Part shown: positions 9,296 through 16,829 of the stretch, in pieces
How the letters are laid out: each line of letters begins with the position of its first letter
Numbering within the stretch: the first letter of the stretch is position 1
NCBI GenBank assembly: GCA_033856255.1
Contig: JAWVFH010000055.1
Coordinates: 62,001 to 126,000, forward strand
Reading direction: 5' to 3'
DNA: 64,000 nt
Source: WHSW01 sp033856255
Lineage (GTDB): Bacteria > Actinomycetota > Thermoleophilia > Solirubrobacterales > 70-9
Notes under the pieces: model-generated
Seen by the model: the letters and a program-made list of their open reading frames with translations, nothing else
What the model was told of the DNA's origin: nothing
Databases searched by the model: none
Translations under genes and position numbers: made by a program

Positions 9296-10657
9296 CTAGG
9301 CGCTGAACCGCCGCAGGGCGAGGCGGGCGAGGAAGCCGTAGGCGGCGGCGATCGCCGCCAGGTGGATCAGCGCGATTGCCAAGTCCGGGCCCGCGGAGTC
9401 GAGCGCGCCCTGCATCGCGTCCAAGGCAGGATCGAACGGGCACAGCGCCCGGACCGCCTCGATCACGTGGAAGACGCCGGCGTTGACCGTTCCCGACGGC
9501 ACCAGCGAGAGGAAGGCGATCGGCAGCGAGACCATGAAGGCGAGCAGGGAGCTCGCCCTCACCTCCTTCGCCGACCCGCCGATCGCCGCCCCGAAGGCGG
9601 CGAAGCCGGCGCCGCCGCCGAGGATCGCCAAGAGGATCAACGGAGTCCGCCCCCAGTCGATCGAGACCAGGGCCGTGAGGGCTCCCAGGAGCAGCAGCGT
9701 GACCGCGAACGAGGCGACGATCCCGAGCACGATCTTCTCGCTCAGGAGGCCGCCGGGACCGACCAGGCCGCGGGTCACCCGCGCGTACGCGTTCTCCTCG
9801 CGTTCCAGCGCCAGCGAGCCGGCGACGAGGAGCACGGTGACGAACATCAGGGTCACGGTCGCCGCGACGGCGATCGCGAACGTGTCGAGCTCGGAGGTGG
9901 TGCCGGCGACCACCTGCTTGTCGACCGTGATCGGCTGCGAGATCGCCCCCAGCAGCGGGAGGGCGAAATGGAGGTTGTCCCCGGCGAGCCCGGCGAACTT
10001 GGTCACCCGGTCGAGCGCATCCTGGGCGGGGCTGTCGGGCGGAAGCTTGGTTCCCACCGCCTCCAGGATCGCGGCGGCCTTGTTGAGCCCGAGGATGTCG
10101 ACGGTGCCGAGCAGCGGGAGGCTGAACTGGCCGCCCTTGACCAGGAGGTCGAGGTAGCGCGCCGCCTCGTCGGAGATCCGCTGGGCGAGGATCAGGTTCG
10201 CCTCCGTGATCAGCGCCTGGATCCGGTCGTCGACGAGGCTCGCCTTCAGCGGGTCGTCCTGGTTGACCAGCACCTCGACCTGGGGCTGCTGAGGGTTGAG
10301 GGTGGCGAGCGAGTTGAGCTTGTCGAGCAGATCCGGCGGCAGGATCAGGGCCGCGATCACGTCGCCGTTTTCGACCTTCGCGATCGCCTCCTCGCGCGAG
10401 CTGACGTCGACGCAGGTGACCCGCGAGCAGAGCTCGTCGCGGGCGAGGTCGCGGTCGACCTGGTCCCCGCCGCTGCCGACCTGGAACTGCTGGTCGGCCG
10501 GGACCTCGTTCAGGAACGCGACCCGCGGCTTCGAGTTGTCGGCCGACAGCGCGAAGCCGATCAGCACCCCGAGGACGACCGGGTAGGCGATCAGCAGGCC
10601 GACGATCAGCGGCGAGCGACGGAGGATCTGCAGGTCCTTGAGGAGCAGCCAGCGCAT
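9296..10657 (-). CDS. ABC-2 type transporter permease
   Basis: A 453-residue permease with one N-terminal membrane helix (about 14-36), a large extracytoplasmic region of about 230 residues and five or six C-terminal helices, the layout of ABC-2 exporters. The start is the ATG of MRWLLLKDLQILRRSP, which overlaps the TGA of the ATPase gene by one base; reading further upstream would only run antisense-like through the ATPase gene. Substrate unknown: drug, lipid or glycan export are all possible. Confidence 0.88.
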   Translation of the reverse strand: MRWLLLKDLQILRRSPLIVGLLIAYPVVLGVLIGFALSADNSKPRVAFLNEVPADQQFQVGSGGDQVDRDLARDELCSRVTCVDVSSREEAIAKVENGDVIAALILPPDLLDKLNSLATLNPQQPQVEVLVNQDDPLKASLVDDRIQALITEANLILAQRISDEAARYLDLLVKGGQFSLPLLGTVDILGLNKAAAILEAVGTKLPPDSPAQDALDRVTKFAGLAGDNLHFALPLLGAISQPITVDKQVVAGTTSELDTFAIAVAATVTLMFVTVLLVAGSLALEREENAYARVTRGLVGPGGLLSEKIVLGIVASFAVTLLLLGALTALVSIDWGRTPLILLAILGGGAGFAAFGAAIGGSAKEVRASSLLAFMVSLPIAFLSLVPSGTVNAGVFHVIEAVRALCPFDPALDAMQGALDSAGPDLAIALIHLAAIAAAYGFLARLALRRFSA

Positions 10658-11400
10658 CAGTGGCCCCGCTCCCGCAGGAAGCTGACGAACGCCGCCTCGA
10701 AATCGTCGCCGGTCGAGCCGGGGACAGCGGCGTGCAGCTCGGCCGAGGTGCCGTCGAAGAGCACCTCGCCGTCGGCGAGGACGAGCTGGCGGTCGCCGTA
10801 GCGCTCCGCCTCGCCCAGGTGGTGGGTCGAGTAGATCACCGTCGTGCCGGCGCCGGCGAGGCCGTTGACGAACTCCCACAGGCGCTCGCGCTGGCGCGGG
10901 TCGAGCCCGGTCGAGGGCTCGTCGAGGAGCAGCACCGAGGGGGCCGAGAGCAGGCCGATGGCGATGTTGACGCGCTGCTGGTTGCCGCCCGAAAGCGTTC
11001 CCACCTGGTCGTCGCGGCGGTCCTCGAGCGCCGTCTGGGCGAGCATCCGCTCAACCGCGTCCTCGATCTCGACGACCCTCTCGAGGCGGGCGAAGAGGCG
11101 GAGGTTCTCGCCGACCGTCAGCCGCCGATACAGGGCCGCCGACTGCGGCACCCAGCCGACCTTGCCCGGGGCGGTCACCGTTCCGGCGTCCGGCTTGCGG
11201 ATCCCGGCGAGGATCGAGAGCAGGGTCGTCTTGCCGGCCCCGTTCGGCCCGATCACGGCGAGCAGCTCGCCCGGGCGCGCGTCGAAGCCGACCTCGCGCA
11301 GGGCGAGTCGATCGCCGAAGCGCTTGCTCAATCCGCGCGCCGAGATCACCGGGGCGCCGTTCGCGCGCGGAGGCGCGCCTCGTGGTTCCTGCCCGCTCAC
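10657..11400 (-). CDS. ABC transporter ATP-binding protein
   Basis: A 247-residue ATPase with Walker A GPNGAGKTTLL, Q-loop near WVPQSAALY, signature LSGGNQQRVNIA and Walker B SVLLLDEPSTGLD, followed by the switch histidine in YSTHHLGEAERYG. This is the ABC-2 exporter ATPase subfamily. It is translationally coupled (TGATG) to the permease gene and the pair probably forms a complete homodimeric or pseudo-dimeric exporter. Confidence 0.94.
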   Translation of the reverse strand: MSGQEPRGAPPRANGAPVISARGLSKRFGDRLALREVGFDARPGELLAVIGPNGAGKTTLLSILAGIRKPDAGTVTAPGKVGWVPQSAALYRRLTVGENLRLFARLERVVEIEDAVERMLAQTALEDRRDDQVGTLSGGNQQRVNIAIGLLSAPSVLLLDEPSTGLDPRQRERLWEFVNGLAGAGTTVIYSTHHLGEAERYGDRQLVLADGEVLFDGTSAELHAAVPGSTGDDFEAAFVSFLRERGH

Positions 11401-11439
11401 CGTCCGAACGCTACGGGAAGCCGGTTACCGTAGACGCGG

Positions 11440-12219
11440 ATGAAGGTGCTGTTCGTCGCCGATGTGGTCGGCAAGCCCGGGCGGGCGGGCCTGGCGCGGT
11501 CGATGCCGGGGCTGCGCGACCGCCACGCCCCCGACCTGGTGATCGTCAACGGCGAGAACTCCGCCGGCGGGCTCGGGATCACCCGCAAGACGGGCGACGA
11601 CCTGTTCGCGATGGGCGCCGACGTGATCACGCTCGGCAATCACGCCTACCGCCACCGCGACGCCTACGAGTACCTCGACCAGACCGAGCGGGTGATCCGC
11701 CCGGCCAACTTCATGGCCGGCAGCCCGGGGCACGGCCACACGATCGTCGAGGCCGGCGGCGCCCGCGTCTGCGTGATCAACCTGATCGGCCAGGTCGGGC
11801 TGCGGGCGGCGCGCTCCCCGTTCCCGGAGGCCGACGCCCTGCTCGAGCGCCTCGGGCGCGACGCCGACGCCTTCTTCGTCGACTTCCACGCCGAGGTGAC
11901 CTCGGAGAAGGTCGCGATGGGCTGGCATCTCGACGGCCGCGCCGGTGCCGTCGTCGGCACCCACACCCATGTGCCGACCGCCGACGCCCGGGTCCTGCCG
12001 AAGGGCACGGCGTTCATCTCCGACGTCGGCATGACCGGCTCGCGCGCCAGCGTGCTCGGGGTCCGCTGGGAGCAGGCGCTGGAGGGCTTCCGGACCCAGA
12101 TGCCGGTCCGCTTCACGACCGCCGAGGAGGACGTCTGGGTGAACGCCGTCGTCGTCGACATCGGACCCGACGGGCTGGCGCGCTCGATCGAGCACGTGCT
12201 CGAGCCCGCGCCGGATTGA
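11440..12219 (+). CDS. YmdB-family metallophosphoesterase (TIGR00282 type)
   Basis: A 259-residue calcineurin-like phosphoesterase. Metal-binding motifs are clear: FVADVVGKPGR, NGENSAGGLGI, LGNHAYRHRD, DFHAEVTSEK and GTHTHVPTAD. In Bacillus, YmdB hydrolyses 2',3'-cyclic nucleotides and affects biofilm decisions; the precise substrate here is unknown. A TAGACG hexamer lies a few bases before the ATG, so the transcript may be leaderless. The stop codon region carries the -35 box of the next small gene. Confidence 0.92.
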   Translation: MKVLFVADVVGKPGRAGLARSMPGLRDRHAPDLVIVNGENSAGGLGITRKTGDDLFAMGADVITLGNHAYRHRDAYEYLDQTERVIRPANFMAGSPGHGHTIVEAGGARVCVINLIGQVGLRAARSPFPEADALLERLGRDADAFFVDFHAEVTSEKVAMGWHLDGRAGAVVGTHTHVPTADARVLPKGTAFISDVGMTGSRASVLGVRWEQALEGFRTQMPVRFTTAEEDVWVNAVVVDIGPDGLARSIEHVLEPAPD

Positions 12220-12244
12220 CACAACCGGCCGCGGCGGCGACACT
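12216..12244 (+). promoter_or_regulatory. Consensus promoter for the 64-residue gene
   Basis: TTGACA (12216-12221), a 17-base spacer and GACACT (12239-12244) end 6 bases before the ATG at 12251. The -35 box overlaps the stop codon of the YmdB-type gene. The implied transcript starts at or next to the ATG. This is the best evidence that the small ORF is a real, independently expressed gene. Confidence 0.6.
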
Positions 12245-12250
12245 CTCGGC

Positions 12251-12445
12251 ATGGGATGGATGACCCGCCTGATCGACCGGATCGACGCACGGATCGACAA
12301 GCCGGCGGATCAGACGGTGCTCACGAACCCGCGCGGCGGCAGCGAGCGGATGATCGAGGCCGCCGACAGCGACCAGGCCGCTTCGGCGGCCAAGGACGTG
12401 CGGCGCAACCGCGCGAGTTCGCGACACCGCTGGCTCGGGCACTAG
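12251..12445 (+). CDS. Small hypothetical protein, 64 residues
   Basis: An unrecognised 64-residue hydrophilic protein. It starts with a short amphipathic stretch (TRLIDRIDARIDK), followed by a low-complexity Asp/Ala/Arg-rich part and ends in RHRWLGH. No signal peptide or membrane helix. A consensus promoter directly precedes it. It converges on a 48-residue acidic ORF 15 bases downstream. Function unknown. Confidence 0.55.
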   Translation: MGWMTRLIDRIDARIDKPADQTVLTNPRGGSERMIEAADSDQAASAAKDVRRNRASSRHRWLGH

Positions 12446-12460
12446 ACCCGAACCAACGAA

Positions 12461-12607
12461 CTACGGTCCCGTCGGGGCCTCGTCTTCGTCCGGCGAGCCT
12501 TCGTCGTCGGCGACCACGTCCTCGCCGTCGTCGACGGCCTCTGAGGGGTCCTCGAGATCCTCGTCGTTGGGGTCTTCGAGCTGAGCTTCGTTCGGTTCGG
12601 TCTCCAT
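12461..12607 (-). CDS. Very acidic small protein, 48 residues
   Basis: A 48-residue ORF beginning METEPNEAQLEDPNDED and ending EDEAPTGP. By my count it has 22 acidic residues and no lysine or arginine. A strong ribosome-binding site (AGGAGGAGCG before ATG) supports it. Another frame across the same bases reads Ser/Thr/Arg-rich and lacks such a site, so this frame is the better choice. The composition could suit intrinsic disorder or binding to basic partners; function unknown. It lies 36 bases before the end of the GT-C gene on the same strand side. Confidence 0.6.
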   Translation of the reverse strand: METEPNEAQLEDPNDEDLEDPSEAVDDGEDVVADDEGSPDEDEAPTGP

Positions 12608-12643
12608 CGCTCCTCCTGATTGAGTGACGCTTGCAGCCGCCCT

Positions 12644-14326
12644 CTACCCCTCCACCGGCTCCCCAACCCGATCGCCGGAGGCCAGCAGGGCGATCGCCAG
12701 GGCGCCGAAGAACCAGGGGATGTAGAGGTAGAACCAGTGGTCGACCGAGAGCTGCAGCGCCAGCAGCACCGACGCCGTAAGCGCGGCGACCTGTGGCAGC
12801 GTGCGGCGCCGGGGGACGAACGCGAGCACGGTCGCGAAGACCGCCGTCGCGGCGAACACCGCCGTCTGCAGCCACTGGATCCCGTCGACCTGACCCCAGA
12901 CGCTGAAGGGCGAAGTGCGGTCGATCTGGCTGACCACGGTGCGGTCGAAGAAGGTCGCCAGCCCGGAGTCGATCGCCGGGTGGACGAGGATCAGCGCGAT
13001 GACGGCGAGGAAGGCGAGCGAGAACTGCAGGGCCGGGCGCAGCGAGGCGAGCGCGCGGCGCAGCCGTCCCGGGCCGGGATCGGCCTCGAGCAGGCCGCCG
13101 AACCCGCCCGCGTACAGCGGTGCCAGCGCCAGGGGCGCGAACTTCGCCATCACCGCCAGGCCGAGCAGAACGCCGCGCGTGAGCGGCCGCGCGAACAGGA
13201 CCAGTGACCAGATGATCAGCGCCGCGATCAGGGAGTCGTTCGAGTTCGCCTGCAGGGCGAAGTCGGTGTAGGGGTAGGCGACCCAGGCGAAGGCGAGCAG
13301 GACGCCGAGCTCGCGTCCGCGCGGGCCGGCGCGCAGGCGCACGCCGGCGAAGAAGAGGCCGACCACCGCCGCCAGATCGAAGGCGATCGCTGCCCCGTGC
13401 GAGGACGGGAGATTGCCCCAGGTGCCGTCCCAGGGCATCGCGAGCTCGAACGGGACGTAGGCGTAGTAGTTGACCGGGCCGTAGGTGTCGCCGAAGCGGT
13501 TGTCCTCGGGGAACACGCCCTCGCCCCAGAGCCGGTCGGCGTGGGTGATCCGGTCGGCGCCGATCGTCCCCGCGTAGCCGACGTCGATCACCCCGGAGTC
13601 GGCGATGTTGATCGTCACCCGGAAGGCGATCAGGACGATTGCCGCGATCCCCAGCCAGCGCACCGGCAGCGAGGGACGCAGGCCGTCCCCGCCGCGGAAC
13701 CCGAGCCAGAGCATGCGTCCGAGCAGGTAGACGAGCGGCGGGTAGACGAGCGGGACGGAGGCGCCGATCGTGCCCCGGTTGAAGAAGTAGTGGGAGATCC
13801 CGAACGAGAGCAGGACGAGGAGGTCGAGATGGGCGATCCGCCCGGGGCGACGGAAGTCGAAGAGCCCGACGAGGAAGATCAACGCCATCGGGAACCAGAC
13901 GTAGGGCGCGTTGAGCAGGTGGCCGAACTGGCCCTCGTAGCCGCGCGCCATCGGCCAGGCGACCTGATAGCCGGTCCATGCCTCGATCACGCCGCCCGTG
14001 TGGCCGTCGATCTTGACCTGGGCGACCTCGTTGTCCCCGTCCTTGTAGCCGACCTGCCAGACCCCGTCGTCGTTGACCTGGATCGCCGTGGTCAGGGTGC
14101 CGTAGCGCGCCGTCTGCTCGGCGACCACGTCCTCGCGATTGGCGATCTGGACGGCCTGGCGGGCCGTGATCTGGAAGTCGTCGGGGGTCGCCGGGAAGAT
14201 CTCCGGCCCGACCGGGGTCGGGGCCGTCGAGCCCGGGGTCGGCTCGCCCTCGGCGGCGAGCGCCGTGGCGGGGACGAGGAGGCAGGCCGCGGCGGCGAGG
14301 GTTACGGCTAGGCGTCGAACGTCCAC
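12644..14326 (-). CDS. Polytopic membrane protein with N-terminal PepSY-like domain, GT-C/DUF2029-like
   Basis: A 560-residue protein. The GTG start gives MDVRRLAVTLAAAACLLVPATALA, a good signal peptide split here as MDVRRLAVTLAAAAC and LLVPATALA; it overlaps the end of the GtrA gene by 19 bases. Residues about 50-115 look like a PepSY-type domain (TARQAVQIANRED, DGVWQVGYKD, VKIDGHTGGVIEAWTGYQVAW). About 10-12 membrane helices follow. The loop YGPVNYYAYVPFELAMPW and the helix order resemble polyprenol-phosphate-sugar-dependent glycosyltransferases (DUF2029/GT87). With GtrA next door, transfer of a lipid-linked sugar outside the membrane is plausible but inferred. Confidence 0.75.
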   Translation of the reverse strand: MDVRRLAVTLAAAACLLVPATALAAEGEPTPGSTAPTPVGPEIFPATPDDFQITARQAVQIANREDVVAEQTARYGTLTTAIQVNDDGVWQVGYKDGDNEVAQVKIDGHTGGVIEAWTGYQVAWPMARGYEGQFGHLLNAPYVWFPMALIFLVGLFDFRRPGRIAHLDLLVLLSFGISHYFFNRGTIGASVPLVYPPLVYLLGRMLWLGFRGGDGLRPSLPVRWLGIAAIVLIAFRVTINIADSGVIDVGYAGTIGADRITHADRLWGEGVFPEDNRFGDTYGPVNYYAYVPFELAMPWDGTWGNLPSSHGAAIAFDLAAVVGLFFAGVRLRAGPRGRELGVLLAFAWVAYPYTDFALQANSNDSLIAALIIWSLVLFARPLTRGVLLGLAVMAKFAPLALAPLYAGGFGGLLEADPGPGRLRRALASLRPALQFSLAFLAVIALILVHPAIDSGLATFFDRTVVSQIDRTSPFSVWGQVDGIQWLQTAVFAATAVFATVLAFVPRRRTLPQVAALTASVLLALQLSVDHWFYLYIPWFFGALAIALLASGDRVGEPVEG

Positions 14327-14772
14327 AGCTTGTTGCCGATGAAGTTCACCGGCAGCGTCAGGGCGACGGCGAGCGCCTGGGCGGGCAGCTCGGCGATCTC
14401 GAAGCCGGTGACGAACAGCTCGAGCAGCGCCAGGTTGACGGCCAGCCCGAGCAGGCTGACGGTGAAGAAGCGCGCCGCCTGGAAGCCGGCGTGGCCGTCG
14501 CCGGCCCCGAAGGTCCAATGGCGGTTCCACCAGAAGTTGTTGACGACCGCGATCACGAACGCGCCGATCGCGGCGGCGATGTGGTGGAGCCCGAGCGAAC
14601 CGGTGAGGACGGCGAAGACGGCGAGGTTCACGGCGTAGCCCGAACCGCCGACGAGGCCGAAGCGCAGCAGCTGCATCCAGTTCGCCGGCTTGCGGGTGCC
14701 GTGGTGGATGCGGCGGATCAGGCTCGGGTCGGGGGCGGCGGCCGGGATCGCCGTCCGCTCTGAGGTCGGCAT
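14308..14772 (-). CDS. GtrA-family membrane protein
   Basis: A 154-residue protein with four membrane helices (roughly 34-54, 60-80, 98-118, 125-145). Typical GtrA features are LRFGLVGGSGYAVNLAVF near the start, NNFWWNRHWTF in the middle and NFIGNKLWTFDA at the end. Family members help move or present lipid-linked sugars for wall or O-antigen glycosylation. It lies between a phosphodiesterase-fold gene (1 base gap) and the GT-C-like gene (overlap). Confidence 0.93.
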   Translation of the reverse strand: MPTSERTAIPAAAPDPSLIRRIHHGTRKPANWMQLLRFGLVGGSGYAVNLAVFAVLTGSLGLHHIAAAIGAFVIAVVNNFWWNRHWTFGAGDGHAGFQAARFFTVSLLGLAVNLALLELFVTGFEIAELPAQALAVALTLPVNFIGNKLWTFDA

Positions 14773-14773
14773 C

Positions 14774-16345
14774 TCAGCCCCCCGCCGAGACGGTCGCGGG
14801 CCGGCTGACCCGGAGCCCGCCGCCGTCGTGGTCGATTCCGAAGTGGCCGAGGACGAGTCCGGCGACGTCGCGAATCGCCCATTGCTCGCGCAGCGACTCG
14901 ATCCCCGGCTCCAGCCCGCAGAGCAGCAGTGGCCCGAGCGAGTCGCCGGCCTCGAGCGAGCCGTGGCTGCCGCCCGGACAGTGGCTGGCGCCGCCCCAGT
15001 CGACGAACTCCCAGCCGCGCTCGGCAGAGATCAGGATCTCGGCCCCGTGCGGGGCGCAGAGCGCCGCCCACAGGCGGCCGAGCGCGTCCGGGTAGACGGC
15101 GGAGTCGAACCGCCCCGCCTCGAGCGTGGCCGCGAGCGCGCTGCCGTCGCCGTCGAGCTGCCAGCGCTCGCCGCGGCGATCGGCGGCATCGTCGCCGGGC
15201 CGAAAGCGCAGCCGGGCTCCGGCTCGATCGACGACGGCCCAGGCCGCGGGGGGCGGCGGGCCGTCGGCGGCGGCGCGCAGGACCGGCCCGCCGTCTTCCT
15301 CCAGCCAGGCGACCAGGTCGCAGCCGTCGAGCTCGCCCAGGCGCTCGCGCACAGCGGCGTGCGTGCGCCCGCCCTGGGGTCCGGCGGCCAGGATGTAGAC
15401 GCCGGCCGCGCGCGCGGACGGGCAGACGGCGAGCTCGGCAGCCTCGGGGTCACTCTGGTTGGGCTGCAGCACGCGCCACTCGGCGCCCAGCTCCTCCATC
15501 AGCGAGAGCGGGTGCTCGACCTCGGTCTGGGCATGGTCGGCGACGACGATCACGGCATGGGTGTCGAGGAAGCGGCTCAGCCCGCCGGCGGCGTCGACCA
15601 ATTTGGCAAGGGCCGCGTCGGCGTGCGGGATCGCCTCCGCCTGGCCGTCGGGGCCGAGCTTGTGCGAGACGTAGTCGTTGTCGGGCAGGGAGAAGAGCAG
15701 GAAGTCGTACATGTCTCCCTCGACCAGCTCGCGACCGCAGCAGGCGGAGTACTCGTCGCGGGTTCCCGGGCGGGCCAGGGTCGGCTTGCAGGGCACCTTG
15801 CGGCTCGAATACAGCTCGCCGTAGAAGAGCTCGTCCGGTCCCCAGGTCGCGTGGTGGAAGGTGGCCGCCAGCGCCACCCGCCGCAGCAGGCCCTCGAGCC
15901 CCATCTCGTGGCGAGTCCTGCCGCGATAGATCAGAAACGGCGTGCAGGCGGTGCGGACGCCGTGGTCGGCGAGCGTCTCGAACACGGTCTCCACCTCGTC
16001 GGAGAGGTGGGCCATGTTCATGTTGTAGACGGTGTCGTAGAGCGAGCGAAAGAGGCCGAAGGCGCGGGTCGCCTCGAACGAGCTGCCGTATTCGACGTAG
16101 CGTCCCTCCGCCCGGTGGTACCAGTTCATGGCGCTGATCCAGTGGCGATCGGGCCGCTGACCCGTGGTCATCTCCGAGCTGCAGACGGGTGTCACGGAGG
16201 GAAACGAGGAGACGCAGTCGCCGATCAGCGTGCCGCGCTCGAGCAGGGCCGCGAAGGTCGGCGCGCTGCCGTCGGCGGCCGCCTGCTCGAGCTTGTCGGT
16301 GCGCAGGGAGTCGACGACGCAGAGGACGAGCTTGCGCGCGCTCAC
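14774..16345 (-). CDS. Alkaline-phosphatase-superfamily phosphodiesterase
   Basis: A 523-residue protein of the type I phosphodiesterase/nucleotide pyrophosphatase fold. The N-terminal metal Asp is in LCVVDSLRTDKL, the probable nucleophile Ser/Thr in SSFPSVTPVCSSEMTTGQRPDRHW, and later metal ligands in DNDYVSHKLGPDG and IVVADHAQTEVEHP, with a final GGSHGSLEAGDSLGP. No signal peptide is seen, so it may act in the cytosol or at the inner face. It overlaps the 4-TM gene by 4 bases and precedes GtrA. The substrate may be a lipid-linked or nucleotide-sugar phosphodiester; this is inference. Confidence 0.85.
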   Translation of the reverse strand: MSARKLVLCVVDSLRTDKLEQAAADGSAPTFAALLERGTLIGDCVSSFPSVTPVCSSEMTTGQRPDRHWISAMNWYHRAEGRYVEYGSSFEATRAFGLFRSLYDTVYNMNMAHLSDEVETVFETLADHGVRTACTPFLIYRGRTRHEMGLEGLLRRVALAATFHHATWGPDELFYGELYSSRKVPCKPTLARPGTRDEYSACCGRELVEGDMYDFLLFSLPDNDYVSHKLGPDGQAEAIPHADAALAKLVDAAGGLSRFLDTHAVIVVADHAQTEVEHPLSLMEELGAEWRVLQPNQSDPEAAELAVCPSARAAGVYILAAGPQGGRTHAAVRERLGELDGCDLVAWLEEDGGPVLRAAADGPPPPAAWAVVDRAGARLRFRPGDDAADRRGERWQLDGDGSALAATLEAGRFDSAVYPDALGRLWAALCAPHGAEILISAERGWEFVDWGGASHCPGGSHGSLEAGDSLGPLLLCGLEPGIESLREQWAIRDVAGLVLGHFGIDHDGGGLRVSRPATVSAGG

Positions 16346-16773
16346 CGCAGCGACCGCAGGCCCTCGTACTTGCGCGCCGCGCGGCCGCGACGGGCGAGGC
16401 CCAGGTAGACGAGCGCCGCGACGGCGACCAGGCCAACCGGCGGCACGATCACCGAGAGGCCCGCGGTGGCGAGGGCGCCGAGGACGAGCAGCCCGGCGAT
16501 GAAGCCACCGCCGTCGGCCCGCGCCGCGGCGCCGGCGGCGAAATCGCTGACGACGAAGAAGGCGAACGCCGCGAGCGCGGCGCCCAGCGGCCAGCCCGGC
16601 CAGGCGGCGTGATCCTCGGACGAAAGCGACTCCCCGAACAGGATCGCGCCGCCGATCACGGCGGCGAACAGCAACAGGTTCCCGAACCCGCCACGGCGGC
16701 CGGGAGCGCCGGCCAGCGCCCCCGCCGCGACCGCGAGCCCGGCGCCCTGGCAGGCTGCGAGGAAGAAGTTCAT
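16342..16773 (-). CDS. Four-helix membrane protein of unknown function
   Basis: A 143-residue protein starting MNFFLAACQGAGLAVAAGAL with about four hydrophobic segments (5-25, 32-48, 62-82, 92-125) and a basic C-terminus (RRGRAARKYEGLRSLR). I do not recognise a characterised family. Its stop overlaps the start of the phosphodiesterase gene (ATGA), so the two are probably made together. It is the first gene of the 16773-12644 glycan-type operon. Confidence 0.75.
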   Translation of the reverse strand: MNFFLAACQGAGLAVAAGALAGAPGRRGGFGNLLLFAAVIGGAILFGESLSSEDHAAWPGWPLGAALAAFAFFVVSDFAAGAAARADGGGFIAGLLVLGALATAGLSVIVPPVGLVAVAALVYLGLARRGRAARKYEGLRSLR

Positions 16774-16829
16774 CGGCGCAGCAGGGTACCGGGGGAGCGA
16801 ACGCGGCAGGAGGCGCGCCGGGCGGGCGC

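Noticed and set aside
12189..12202. CGAGCACGTGCTCG palindrome, and CCCCCACGTGGGGG near 63128, as regulatory sites
   Set aside because: Both are inside coding sequence and made of common codons; outer arms do not resemble parS.
12442..12666. 74-residue minus-strand frame overlapping the acidic 48-residue ORF
   Set aside because: Arg/Ser/Thr-rich noise with no ribosome-binding site; the neighbouring frame has a strong site and distinctive composition.
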